From positions 382,429 to 446,428 of the forward strand of contig JANQNQ010000009.1 of NCBI GenBank assembly GCA_028279515.1: a stretch of DNA of 64,000 nt, given 5' to 3'. Below are positions 43,242-51,948 of the stretch, piece by piece. Below the pieces are notes generated by a model, which saw nothing but the letters and a program-made list of their open reading frames with translations, had not been told where the DNA came from and made no database searches. The stretch is from Flavobacteriaceae bacterium. GTDB taxonomy: Bacteria > Bacteroidota > Bacteroidia > Flavobacteriales > Flavobacteriaceae. Position 1 is the first letter of the stretch. Every line of letters begins with the position of its first letter. Both the position numbers and the translations under genes were made by a program.

Positions 43242-45443
43242 ATGAGTTTAGCGGAAATCGACTTGCATAAAGAACTGAAAAAATATTTCGGTTTTGGTCA
43301 ATTTAAAGGCTTACAAGAGGACGTTATAAAAAGCATCATTAATAATCACAATTCATTTGTGATCATGCCTACCGGCGGAGGAAAATCCCTTTGCTATCAA
43401 TTACCAGCGCTTGTCAAAGAAGGAACGGCGATCGTGGTCTCTCCACTGATTGCCCTAATGAAGAACCAAGTAGACGCGTTGCGCGGTATTTCTTCAGAAG
43501 AAGGAATCGCCCATGTATTGAATTCATCCCTTACGAAATCTGAGACACAACGTGTTAAAGAAGATATCACCAATGGTGTAACTAATTTGTTATATGTAGC
43601 ACCAGAATCCCTTACCAAAGAAGAAAATGTCGAGTTCCTAAAAGGAGTGACGATTTCTTTCGTAGCCATTGATGAGGCACACTGTATCTCAGAGTGGGGA
43701 CATGATTTTAGACCTGAATACAGAAACCTGAGAAGCATCATCGCTAGAATCGGAGATAATATCCCAATCATTGCTTTGACCGCAACGGCAACGCCAAAGG
43801 TACAAGAAGACATCTTGAAAAACTTGGGGATTACAGATGCCAATACCTTTAAGGCATCGTTTAACAGGCCTAACCTTTACTATGAGGTACGTCCTAAGAC
43901 CAAGAATGTGGATGCCGATATCATACGTTTTGTAAAACAGCATGAGGGCAAATCAGGAATTGTATATTGTTTGGCACGAAAACGTGTGGAAGAGTTGGCA
44001 CAAGTACTGCAAGTAAACGGCATTAGTGCTGTTCCTTATCATGCTGGACTAGATGCCAAGACCCGTGCGAAGCATCAAGATATGTTTTTGATGGAAGACG
44101 TCGATGTGGTGGTGGCTACCATTGCCTTCGGAATGGGCATCGATAAACCCGATGTACGTTTTGTGATCCATCATGATATTCCGAAAAGTATTGAAAGTTA
44201 TTATCAAGAAACTGGTAGAGCAGGTCGTGATGGGGGTGAAGGCATTTGCTTAGCGTATTACTCTTACAAAGACATTGAAAAACTCGAAAAGTTCATGGCA
44301 GGCAAACCCGTAGCCGAACAAGAAATAGGACATGCATTGCTTCAAGAAATGGTGGCCTACGCTGAAACTTCGATCTCTAGGCGAAAATTTATCCTCCATT
44401 ATTTTGGAGAAGCTTTTGATGAAGTAAACGGCGAAGGGGCAGATATGGACGACAATGTCCGAAACCCCAAGAAAAAGCACGAAGCCATGGACGAAGTAAC
44501 CATGCTGCTTCAAGTGGTTTCTGATACGAAAGAGAAATATAAGGCTAAAGAGATCGTCAATACCTTAGTCGGACACGAAAACGCGTTGATAAAATCTCAT
44601 AAGACCAACGAACGCCCTTTCTTCGGATGTGGTAATGAATTTGATGATAAATACTGGATGGCCTTGATCCGCCAAGTGCTGGTGGCGGGAATGCTGAGAA
44701 AAGATATTGAAACTTATGGCGTGCTGAAGACAACCGAAGCGGGAAGGGCCTATTTAGAAAACCCAAGTTCGTTTATGATGACCGAGGATCACATATATGA
44801 ACAAGGTGATAACACAGGAATCATTACCGCAGCAAAAAGCGGCGGCGCTTCAGTAGATGAGAAGTTGATGAGCATGCTCAAGGATCTTAGGAAAACAGTC
44901 GCAAAGAAGTTAGACGTTCCGCCTTTTGCAGTATTTCAAGAACCTTCACTTGAAGACATGGCGCTCAAGTACCCCATCACCATGGAAGAGATGAAGAATG
45001 TGAATGGAGTTGGAGAAGGAAAGGCCAAAAAGTTCGGAAAGGAATTTGTAGATCTCATTGCACGTTATGTGCAGGACAATGATATTGTTAGAGCCGATGA
45101 CCTAGTAGTGAAAAGTACCGGAGCCAATTCTGCTTTAAAACTATACATCATTCAAAATGTCGATCGTAAACTACCATTAGATGATATAGCCGCGGCAAAA
45201 GGTATGGAAATGCCAGTTTTTATAAAGGAAATGGAGGCAATTGTCTATTCTGGGACGAAATTGAACATCAGCTATTGGATTGATGAGATACTCGACGAGG
45301 ATCAACAAGAAGAAATCCATGAATACTTTATGGAAGCCGAAAGCGATAAGATTTCAGCGGCGCTTGAAGAATTTGATGGTGATTATGATGACGAAGAACT
45401 ACGACTTTATCGTGTGAAGTTTATCAGTGAGGTGGCCAACTAA
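43242..45443 (+). CDS. recQ: ATP-dependent DNA helicase RecQ without the usual zinc cysteines
   Basis: The 733-residue protein has Walker A MPTGGGKS (residues 42-49), the DEAH box (144-147) with CISEWGHDFRPEY, IAFGMGIDKPDVR and YYQETGRAGRD, so it is a full RecQ helicase for recombination and repair. The region after SRRKFILHYFGE (379-390) normally holds four zinc-binding cysteines; here it reads AFDEVNGEGADMDDNVRNP (391-409) and has none. The winged-helix region and an HRDC domain (about 540-620) follow, and then a C-terminal extension of about 110 residues. The stop overlaps that of the convergent hypothetical gene by 4 bases. Confidence 0.93.
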   Translation: MSLAEIDLHKELKKYFGFGQFKGLQEDVIKSIINNHNSFVIMPTGGGKSLCYQLPALVKEGTAIVVSPLIALMKNQVDALRGISSEEGIAHVLNSSLTKSETQRVKEDITNGVTNLLYVAPESLTKEENVEFLKGVTISFVAIDEAHCISEWGHDFRPEYRNLRSIIARIGDNIPIIALTATATPKVQEDILKNLGITDANTFKASFNRPNLYYEVRPKTKNVDADIIRFVKQHEGKSGIVYCLARKRVEELAQVLQVNGISAVPYHAGLDAKTRAKHQDMFLMEDVDVVVATIAFGMGIDKPDVRFVIHHDIPKSIESYYQETGRAGRDGGEGICLAYYSYKDIEKLEKFMAGKPVAEQEIGHALLQEMVAYAETSISRRKFILHYFGEAFDEVNGEGADMDDNVRNPKKKHEAMDEVTMLLQVVSDTKEKYKAKEIVNTLVGHENALIKSHKTNERPFFGCGNEFDDKYWMALIRQVLVAGMLRKDIETYGVLKTTEAGRAYLENPSSFMMTEDHIYEQGDNTGIITAAKSGGASVDEKLMSMLKDLRKTVAKKLDVPPFAVFQEPSLEDMALKYPITMEEMKNVNGVGEGKAKKFGKEFVDLIARYVQDNDIVRADDLVVKSTGANSALKLYIIQNVDRKLPLDDIAAAKGMEMPVFIKEMEAIVYSGTKLNISYWIDEILDEDQQEEIHEYFMEAESDKISAALEEFDGDYDDEELRLYRVKFISEVAN

Positions 45444-45886
45444 TCCTTAGTTACCTTAAATTCAACTTTTCTCTTTTTTGCTGTTAGCACTAGTCCTTTT
45501 AAACGAGATACTTTTAATTTATCAAGATCCGCTTCATCAATCTCGAAATCAACTTTGGTCATGCTGCGATTCGATACGTTAGAGTAGTCCGACTCCACTT
45601 CATCCATTTCGGATGGTAACGTGACCTCAAAGTCATCACCCACCAAGGTCAAGGTAGCGCCTTTGACAGTCTTGATATGAAAATCTCCAATAATCACAGT
45701 CTCTAAGTAATGGTAGCCGACTAATTCGTTAGTCCTTGCGTATAGCAGGTTACGGTCGGAAAACCCTAAAGGAACCCCAGTAATCTCATTGATCTTTTCC
45801 TCTGTGTAAGTGTCAACATGAAGGCGCTCCATGGATTTCATATGGCCAAAGGCAGCCCTAATTCGGTCGATCCAAGATGATTGCAT
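45440..45886 (-). CDS. Conserved hypothetical protein, cytoplasmic
   Basis: A 148-residue protein that I do not recognise. It starts with an amphipathic stretch (SSWIDRIRAAFGHMKSMERLH). Beta-strand-rich segments follow (TVIIGDFHIKTVKGATLTLVGDDFEVTLP), then a basic tail. There is no signal peptide or helix. It lies 3 bases after the TonB-C gene on the same strand, so it is probably its operon partner, and its stop codon overlaps that of recQ. The compact beta-rich look suggests a small binding domain; no function is claimed. Confidence 0.65.
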   Translation of the reverse strand: MQSSWIDRIRAAFGHMKSMERLHVDTYTEEKINEITGVPLGFSDRNLLYARTNELVGYHYLETVIIGDFHIKTVKGATLTLVGDDFEVTLPSEMDEVESDYSNVSNRSMTKVDFEIDEADLDKLKVSRLKGLVLTAKKRKVEFKVTKD

Positions 45887-45889
45887 ATC

Positions 45890-46420
45890 CTATTTGTTGC
45901 CCTTCGCTTTTTTCTTCGCTTCTCGCTTTAAGCGTTTGATGTCTTTCTTCGAAAGCTCATTTACCTGTATTATGATTGGAACGGCAAGAGATACGTTTAC
46001 GTTTCTTCCACGTTGCTTACCGGGTATCATGGTAGGGAGTAGCTCTAAAACTCGAATGGTTTCAGCTCTTAACTGTTCGTGATCAGTACGAACGTTAATG
46101 TTTGTGATTTTTCCCTCTTTACTTATTGTAAATCTAGAGATAACACGGTGTCTTCCTGCTGGTACACCTTCTTCCGCCATCTTCTTCGCATCAAAGTGAT
46201 TTCCGATATGCTTAGATACATTAGTCGACATGCAATTGTTACGTTCACGATTCGATGTTTTGTCCTCACAACCAGGATATATCGGTGGGTTTTCTACAAT
46301 AACAACGGCAACAGGTTCTTCCTTTACCGATTCAGCGGGTTCAGGAATATTATTTTCTTGAGCTTGCGAAAATGCAGCCGCTCCAATGATGGCAATTAGA
46401 GAAATAACGTAGTTTTTCAT
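45890..46420 (-). CDS. Periplasmic TonB C-terminal-domain protein
   Basis: The 176-residue protein has a signal peptide (NYVISLIAIIGAAAFSQAQ), a proline-rich stretch and a TonB-C-like domain: PIYPGCEDKTSNRERNNCMS, GRHRVISRFTISKEGKITNINVRT, and AVPIIIQV. The PGC...C pair is usual in Bacteroidota proteins of this class. It has no membrane anchor, so it is not a classical TonB; such secreted forms are common in Flavobacteriaceae. I chose 46420 as start: a promoter at 46442-46471 would overlap the longer reading frame that starts at 46471. A basic tail rich in Lys ends the protein. Confidence 0.75.
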   Translation of the reverse strand: MKNYVISLIAIIGAAAFSQAQENNIPEPAESVKEEPVAVVIVENPPIYPGCEDKTSNRERNNCMSTNVSKHIGNHFDAKKMAEEGVPAGRHRVISRFTISKEGKITNINVRTDHEQLRAETIRVLELLPTMIPGKQRGRNVNVSLAVPIIIQVNELSKKDIKRLKREAKKKAKGNK

Positions 46421-46441
46421 GAAAATCATTTTAAGCAAGCC

Positions 46442-46471
46442 CGAAAATACAATTTTCGGGGAAATGTTCAA
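46442..46471 (-). promoter_or_regulatory. Putative promoter of the TonB-C gene with overlapping palindrome
   Basis: On the minus strand, TTG (46471-46469) and TATTTTCG (46449-46442) are separated by 19 bases, close to the Bacteroidota consensus. A perfect inverted repeat CCCGAAAAT-ACA-ATTTTCGGG (46440-46460) covers the -7 box and could be an operator or a hairpin at the 5' end of the transcript. Confidence 0.5.
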
Positions 46472-46554
46472 GGGTTGTATTATTTTTTCGGAAGGTCTTT
46501 TTTATTCTTTGTTAATTAAAGAGTAATTCCTTTTATCCTTATCACGGCAATGCG

Positions 46555-46562
46555 TACTTTTG
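46555..46562 (+). promoter_or_regulatory. Putative -7 box of the PPIase gene (TACTTTTG)
   Basis: TACTTTTG matches TAnnTTTG exactly and ends 22 bases before the start codon at 46585. No TTG was found at the expected distance upstream, so only half of the promoter is supported. Confidence 0.4.
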
Positions 46563-46584
46563 CACTTTATTCAAAAACAGTACA

Positions 46585-47517
46585 ATGGAAAACGGATTAT
46601 ACGCAAAATTCAATACATCAAAAGGAGAGATCCTTGTTAACTTAGAATACAAAAGAACCCCTGGAACCGTTGGAAACTTTGTCGGTTTAGCCGAAGGGCA
46701 ACTCGAAAACAATGAGAAGCCACAAGGACAGCCTTACTACAACGGACTCAAATTTCACAGAGTGATTCCTGATTTTATGATTCAAGGTGGATGCCCACAA
46801 GGAACTGGGGTTGGCGGACCTGGATATCAGTTTGATGATGAGATTCACCCAGAATTACGTCACAGTGGTCCTGGTATACTTTCAATGGCAAACGCTGGTC
46901 CTGGAACAAACGGAAGCCAGTTTTTCATTACACACGTCGAGACTGCTTGGTTAGACGGAAAGCATACCGTATTTGGTAATGTACACCATGGTCAAGAGGT
47001 TGTTGATGCCATCGCACAAGGTGATACCATCGATAGCATCGAGATCGTAAGAGTAGGAGAAGAGGCAGAAGCGTTTAACGCGATCGAAGCATTCAGAACC
47101 TTTGAAGGTGAGCGCGAAAGACGTATAGAGGCTGCTAAAAAAGCTCAAGAAGAAGAGTTGGAGAAGTTGTCTGCGGGATTTGAAAAGACCGAAAGCGGAT
47201 TGCGTTACCAGATCATCAATAAAGGTGACGGAGCTAAGGCGCAAAAAGGGCAAACGGTCTCTGTACACTACAAAGGACAATTGGCAGATGGTACTGTTTT
47301 CGATTCATCGTATAAGAGAAATCAACCGATCGATTTTCCTCTAGGAGTAGGTCAAGTGATTCCTGGATGGGATGAAGGTATCGGTTTGTTGAATATCGGA
47401 GATAAAGCACGTTTGGTGATTCCTTCGGATCTTGGATACGGAAGTCGCGGTGCAGGAGGTGTTATTCCTCCGAACGCAACTTTGATCTTTGATGTCGAAT
47501 TGGTAAACGCCAAGTAA
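46585..47517 (+). CDS. Cyclophilin-FKBP fusion peptidyl-prolyl isomerase
   Basis: The 310-residue protein joins two unrelated prolyl isomerases. The cyclophilin part (residues 1-150) shows FHRVIPDFMIQGGCP, GPGILSMANAGPGTNGSQFFI and TAWLDGKHTVFG. A charged helical linker (about 160-200) follows, and then an FKBP domain (about 205-310) with VSVHYKGQLADGTVFDSSY, VIPGWDEGI and VIPPNATLIFDVEL. No signal peptide is seen, so it folds proteins in the cytoplasm. It is monocistronic, with a -7 box upstream and a hairpin terminator downstream. Confidence 0.93.
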   Translation: MENGLYAKFNTSKGEILVNLEYKRTPGTVGNFVGLAEGQLENNEKPQGQPYYNGLKFHRVIPDFMIQGGCPQGTGVGGPGYQFDDEIHPELRHSGPGILSMANAGPGTNGSQFFITHVETAWLDGKHTVFGNVHHGQEVVDAIAQGDTIDSIEIVRVGEEAEAFNAIEAFRTFEGERERRIEAAKKAQEEELEKLSAGFEKTESGLRYQIINKGDGAKAQKGQTVSVHYKGQLADGTVFDSSYKRNQPIDFPLGVGQVIPGWDEGIGLLNIGDKARLVIPSDLGYGSRGAGGVIPPNATLIFDVELVNAK

Positions 47518-47536
47518 GAAATATTTTTTTAAGTAG

Positions 47537-47561
47537 AAGGGCCGCAGTAGCGGCCTTTTTT
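47537..47561 (+). terminator. Rho-independent terminator after the PPIase gene
   Basis: Stem GGCCGC / GCGGCC around the loop AGTA, flanked by AAG and followed by six T. It begins 20 bases after the stop codon of the PPIase gene. Confidence 0.85.
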
Positions 47562-47650
47562 GTTTACATTAGTATGGAGTCAATGGATCACCTTTCGGTC
47601 GCTTTATTTCTTTCGACTCGAATTTGCTAAATCAATGTCAAAAACTAAGT

Positions 47651-48190
47651 ATGAGCAATCTTGAACAACTAAAATACCCCATCGGAAAATTTACGTGTCC
47701 TGCTACGATAACTGAAGCACACATTAAGGATTGGACCCAGGTACTAGAGCAATTTCCCAATAGGCTAGAGGCACTCGTTTCACTACTAAGTGATGAACAG
47801 CTAAACACACCCTATCGTCCTGACGGATGGACGGTTCGACAAGTTGTACATCATGTAAGTGATAGTCATCATCATAGTTACACAAGGATCAAATGGGCAT
47901 TGACCGAAGACCAACCCACCATCAAAGCATATTATGAAGACCGGTGGGCAAAGGTGTTTGATTATGGTTCTGATATCCCCATTCAACCTTCATTACGTTA
48001 TTTAAGTGCATTGCACGCCAAGTTGGTATTCCTGATTAAAGGCCTAAGTGATGAGGACCTACGGCGTACTTATATTCACCCAGACGGAAATAGAATTGTT
48101 TCTTTAAAAGAACATATCGGAACCTACGCATGGCATAGTAACCATCATTATGCTCATGTCAAAAACTTGGTAGACCGAATGAATTGGTAA
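47651..48190 (+). CDS. DinB/YfiT-like putative metal-dependent hydrolase or bacillithiol transferase
   Basis: The 179 residues show LKYPIGKF at the start, then WTVRQVVHHVSDSHHHSYTRIKWAL and the final EHIGTYAWHSNHHYAHV. The three histidines expected for nickel or zinc in the DinB fold are H at VHHVSD and the two in WHSNHH. This matches YfiT/BstA-type proteins. I started the gene at 47651; the frame is open to 47624, but the first nine residues are not conserved-looking. It is convergent with the redoxin gene, 16 bases away. Confidence 0.82.
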   Translation: MSNLEQLKYPIGKFTCPATITEAHIKDWTQVLEQFPNRLEALVSLLSDEQLNTPYRPDGWTVRQVVHHVSDSHHHSYTRIKWALTEDQPTIKAYYEDRWAKVFDYGSDIPIQPSLRYLSALHAKLVFLIKGLSDEDLRRTYIHPDGNRIVSLKEHIGTYAWHSNHHYAHVKNLVDRMNW

Positions 48191-48206
48191 CCCTTAACTA
48201 AAGAAG

Positions 48207-48761
48207 TTACTTCCATTTGATATTACAGCCAATACTTGGCTTCTGTATTTCACTCACACTATCACCGTTTAAAACGCCGTCAATTGCTGCACGAAGATCT
48301 GAACCCGTCACCAGAATGCCGTTTCCAGGACGCGAATCGTCTAGTTGTCCTCGGTAGGCAAGGTTTAGGTTTTCATCAAACAGATAAAAATCTGGAGTAC
48401 ACGCGGCATCGTATGCCTTAGCGACTTCCTGCGTTTCGTCATATAGGTACGGAAATGTAAAGCCTTCGGTATTGGCATTTTCCTTCATCAATTCAGGAGA
48501 ATCAGCGGGGTAATTGACTACGTCGTTACTGCTTATGGCAACAAAACCAATGCCTTGTTCTTGATAGGTTTTTCCCAATTTAGCAATCTCAGCATTCACA
48601 TGTTTCACAAACGGACAATGGTTACAAATGAACATGATTACCGTTCCTTTTTTACCTTTTATATCAGAAAGAGAAAGAGTTTCATCCGAAACCGTATCGA
48701 TTAGTGAAAAGTCGGGCGCCTTTGTTCCTAGAGGCAACATGTTTGAAGGTGTACGAGCCAT
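48207..48761 (-). CDS. AhpC/TSA-type redoxin / thioredoxin family protein
   Basis: The 184-residue protein has PLGTKAPDFSLIDTVSDE, the typical redoxin start, and MFICNHCPFVKHV, with a CNHC active site. Later ISSNDVVNYPADSPELM and ACTPDFYLFDEN also match. No signal peptide is seen, so it should act in the cytoplasm, probably as a thiol peroxidase or disulfide reductase. Its promoter must lie in 48762-48891, which also carries short TAATGA-like repeats. Confidence 0.88.
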   Translation of the reverse strand: MARTPSNMLPLGTKAPDFSLIDTVSDETLSLSDIKGKKGTVIMFICNHCPFVKHVNAEIAKLGKTYQEQGIGFVAISSNDVVNYPADSPELMKENANTEGFTFPYLYDETQEVAKAYDAACTPDFYLFDENLNLAYRGQLDDSRPGNGILVTGSDLRAAIDGVLNGDSVSEIQKPSIGCNIKWK

Positions 48762-48891
48762 TATTTTAGTCGTTTCTATATAGACCGAAGCCTTGGCCTA
48801 GGTCTAGTTGTTAGTTATTAGTCGTTAGCGCGTAAACAAAAAAACACTAACGCATTAGTTCATTATCTCATTAATTCATTAAACCATTGAA
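48762..48891. repeat. Intergenic region with imperfect hairpin and TAATGA-type short repeats
   Basis: An imperfect hairpin lies at 48781-48806 (TAGACC / GGTCTA with GCC / GGC inside). At about 48850-48890, on the minus strand, the motif TTAATGA / ATAATGA / CTAATG recurs at intervals of 9 to 10 bases. No reading frame is supported. Confidence 0.4.
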
Positions 48892-51408
48892 CTAGTAAAG
48901 TTCTCTAAAGAAAATCGCGTTCATCAACAGTTTATTGGTCCCATACCAGAAAGCTCTAAAGTTGGTGTTATCTGTAAACACAACCACTTTACCACGACCC
49001 AATCGTTTTGATTGAAACGGAACTGTTTCTTTAAGTTGTTCCAGGTTCTCTTCAGAGATATATCCGCTCAACAACGGATTCTTGGTATAGCGAATCGGAT
49101 TGTTATAACTACTACTATCCGCTGCAATGAAAACGGTCGTGTTTCTAAACATAGGTAGTTTGTTGTTCTTATAACCAAAGTTTACAGGATGCGAGCGGTC
49201 GATGTTAGCTTCAAAAATGGCACCACCGATAACTTGAGCGCCAAAGTGTTTGTTGCGTTGTTCGAAAGTGACGTTCTTCGCTTTGACATCCGTTTCCTTG
49301 AGCTTCAGCTTAATGAAATCGTTGTTCTTAAGCCAATTCACAGCGTTTCGGTATCCGATAAGTGTACCGCCATTTTGCACCCACTTCTTCAGTTTTTCCT
49401 GCTGACCCTTATTAAGCCCGCTCCATGTGTTCGGAAGAATGAAGACATTGTACTTGTCCAGATTCGCACCGTTGAAATTGTTCTTGTCTATCTTGGTGAG
49501 GTTCATGTCGTATCGCGTATCGAAAAGATGCCACATTTCACCCGCATCATAACTGGTAACTCCGCTACCAACTAACATGGCCACTTTAGGTAACCGCAAC
49601 GCCTCAAAGTCATTACTTCCTAGGTCAATTCCTTTGGTGACCCCAGTAGACACGGCAGTGATGTCAATATGCGAAGACCTAGCAACCTTCTGTAAAAAAG
49701 CATACAGCTGATCGGCGTCCAGTTTTTGATTTTGAACAGGAATCATAATGGTCCCGTAGTCATATTTTTTGCCTTGCAACTCAAACGGAGTGCGTCCGAC
49801 CTTAGCTCTGAGCCCTTTCTTTAAGATCATGTTGGCCGCTTTTGGCGTATAATATTCGTGCCATTCAAACAAGTAAGCATAGGTGCTCTTTCCTGAAACA
49901 CTACCCGTCCTTGGGCTGAGGTTCTCAATCTTGTTGCCCGCATTAGTAAGCGAGCTAAGGTTGGTGTGATCTAGATTGAACGCCAGTGGAAAACTCCACG
50001 CCGAAATGTCATAGAACAAACTGTCTTGGAACGAGGTGCGCTTTTCAAAGATGGCATTGATCAAACGACTGTTCTTTTGGTTGGTCGGTACGATATAACT
50101 GTATCCTTTTTTGAATCGCTTTCCGTTGGAGGTGAAATCAGATTTTACTTCGTGAATGTCTATTTGATGCCTTTTTAATATTTCGGCTAGATGATAGGTT
50201 TTAGCAGCATCCTTTTCATCACCAAAGACAATGGCTTTGGCCCTGTTTCGGTTGGCCTCGCCTCGTGCATTAGCAAAGAAATCTCGCTGATAGCCAAGGA
50301 TCTTGGTACGCATGTTCTTTGCCGCTTCAAGCGTCGATAAAGCCGTAGTTAATTGGTTCTTGATCGTGAAAGGGAAGGTAAGGATTCCGTTTTCAGTCAT
50401 GCGTTTATGTCCTCGGGAGCTTCCTTGTTCAAAAAGGATTCCTATGCCACCATTAACATCTGGGAAAGTTGAACCTTTTCCGTAGTAAAAATCGTCAAAA
50501 TTCTCTTCGGAATAATAGAGCGAACCGATCTTATCTAATGCCTTTGCGTGAAACTGTGCAATCTCTTTGGTCAATTCTTGATTCAGTTTCGGCGTCAGCG
50601 GATGCGTTCTCGAAGGCACCCCTGGCTGAAAGAAAAAGGTCGAATTACTACCCATCTCATGGTGGTCTGTGAGAATGTTGGGCATCCATTTATGAAAGCT
50701 TTCGATACGTGCTCTAGATTCTGGCAATTGTACAGGAAGCCAATCACGATTCATGTCGAACCAGTAGTGATTGGTTCTTCCGCCAGGCCATACTTCATGA
50801 AACTCACGGTCGTTAGTATCCGGGTTGAGGTTTTCACTTTTATTGGTATTGGCCCAGTACGAGAATCGTTGCAATCCATCAGGATTAAGACAGGGGTCTA
50901 AAAGAATGACCGTGTCGTTAAGTAGTTCATCAATTTGTGGACCTTGGGCAGCAGCCAGGTGATAGGCTGCCAGAATCGCAGCATTTGACCCACTAGATTC
51001 GTTACCATGTATTGAAAACCCTTCATATACAACAATGGGCATGTTATTCACATTAAGTGAATTACTTCCAGTTTCCGTAAGTTTAATATGGTCTTGGCGA
51101 ATCGACTCCAAACGCTGATGGTTTTGAGGAGACGTGATGGTCAAGAGAAGCAACGGACGGTCTTCAAACGTATTTCCGCGATCTTCGATGGTGATCCTAT
51201 CAGATGCTTTGGCCAGAGCTTTCATATACTCAGCCAGCTTATCATGCGTCACATGCCATTTTCCTACTTGAAAGCCTAAAACGCTTTCAGGAGTTGGGAT
51301 GTTTTGGTCGTAAGTTACATTGTCAGGAAGATAGTATGAGAGGTTGATTTTTTCTTGCGCTTGCGCTATTCCGAAAAATAAAAAAAGCAATGATAAGATC
51401 TTTTTCAT
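48892..51408 (-). CDS. Secreted M14-family zinc carboxypeptidase
   Basis: The 838-residue protein has a signal peptide (ILSLLFLFFGIAQAQ) and an M14 domain. The zinc ligands lie in SIHGNESSGSNAA (His and Glu) and a later TDHHEMG; substrate residues are in DPCLNPDGLQRFSYW; the catalytic Glu is probably in GIGILFEQGSSRGH. The C-terminal half includes a class I glutamine-amidotransferase-like fold (VAMLVGSGVTSYDAGEMWHL) common in Bacteroidota members. It likely digests peptides in the periplasm. It is preceded by a terminator of the upstream gene and is probably monocistronic. Confidence 0.9.
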   Translation of the reverse strand: MKKILSLLFLFFGIAQAQEKINLSYYLPDNVTYDQNIPTPESVLGFQVGKWHVTHDKLAEYMKALAKASDRITIEDRGNTFEDRPLLLLTITSPQNHQRLESIRQDHIKLTETGSNSLNVNNMPIVVYEGFSIHGNESSGSNAAILAAYHLAAAQGPQIDELLNDTVILLDPCLNPDGLQRFSYWANTNKSENLNPDTNDREFHEVWPGGRTNHYWFDMNRDWLPVQLPESRARIESFHKWMPNILTDHHEMGSNSTFFFQPGVPSRTHPLTPKLNQELTKEIAQFHAKALDKIGSLYYSEENFDDFYYGKGSTFPDVNGGIGILFEQGSSRGHKRMTENGILTFPFTIKNQLTTALSTLEAAKNMRTKILGYQRDFFANARGEANRNRAKAIVFGDEKDAAKTYHLAEILKRHQIDIHEVKSDFTSNGKRFKKGYSYIVPTNQKNSRLINAIFEKRTSFQDSLFYDISAWSFPLAFNLDHTNLSSLTNAGNKIENLSPRTGSVSGKSTYAYLFEWHEYYTPKAANMILKKGLRAKVGRTPFELQGKKYDYGTIMIPVQNQKLDADQLYAFLQKVARSSHIDITAVSTGVTKGIDLGSNDFEALRLPKVAMLVGSGVTSYDAGEMWHLFDTRYDMNLTKIDKNNFNGANLDKYNVFILPNTWSGLNKGQQEKLKKWVQNGGTLIGYRNAVNWLKNNDFIKLKLKETDVKAKNVTFEQRNKHFGAQVIGGAIFEANIDRSHPVNFGYKNNKLPMFRNTTVFIAADSSSYNNPIRYTKNPLLSGYISEENLEQLKETVPFQSKRLGRGKVVVFTDNTNFRAFWYGTNKLLMNAIFFRELY

Positions 51409-51438
51409 CGGTTACGATTTTAGTTGAAGAGTAAATAT

Positions 51439-51469
51439 AAAAAAAACCGCCTCGATAAGAGGCGGTTTT
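51439..51469 (-). terminator. Rho-independent terminator of the DUF3276 gene
   Basis: Perfect stem AAAACCGCCTC / GAGGCGGTTTT (51443-51469) with loop GATAA; on the minus strand it is followed by eight T. It lies 22 bases after the stop of the DUF3276 gene and before the carboxypeptidase start. Confidence 0.85.
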
Positions 51470-51491
51470 ATGTTTTGAAAAATGTTAATTT

Positions 51492-51866
51492 CTAGATATC
51501 ATCGAAACTAACATCGGTGAAACTTTCTGTTGCGCTGTTTTCAGATCCATTCACAGGTGAGTATTCCTTTTTGAAATCTCTTTGGTGACGCTCACTGATC
51601 ACTTCTAGGCCTTTCTCTTCGATGACGTAATCTGTCATCTCCCCGAGAATGTCTCTAAATGCCTCGAAATCTTCTTTGTAGAGGTAAATCTTGTGTTTTT
51701 TGTAATGGAAAGATCCATCCTCGTTGGTGAACTTCTTACTTTCGGTAATGGTTAAGTAATAATCTCCTGCTTTGGTTTCTCTAACATCGAAGAAATAAGT
51801 TCTTCGTCCAGCTCGTAATACTTTTGAGAAAATTTCCTCTTTCTCTAGTAATTCTTTTTCACTCAT
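51492..51866 (-). CDS. DUF3276 family protein (PUR-alpha-like)
   Basis: The 124-residue protein has KVLRAGRRTYFFDVRETKAGDYYLTITE, which is the single PUR-like beta-beta-beta-beta-alpha repeat of the Bacteroidota DUF3276 family. PUR repeats bind single-stranded DNA or RNA. The last 25 residues are acidic and polar and look disordered. No signal peptide. It has its own terminator and an 82-base gap to the ABC transporter gene upstream. Confidence 0.85.
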   Translation of the reverse strand: MSEKELLEKEEIFSKVLRAGRRTYFFDVRETKAGDYYLTITESKKFTNEDGSFHYKKHKIYLYKEDFEAFRDILGEMTDYVIEEKGLEVISERHQRDFKKEYSPVNGSENSATESFTDVSFDDI

Positions 51867-51948
51867 GATCCCTACGTTCTAAAATTTTGGTTGTTGTTGT
51901 TAAATGACGACCAAATTTGGAAAAAAAAACTTAACCAACCAACAAAAT

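Noticed and set aside
43397-43843. Minus-strand open frame of 148 codons inside recQ
   Set aside because: The recQ reading frame is strongly supported by helicase motifs in the same bases.
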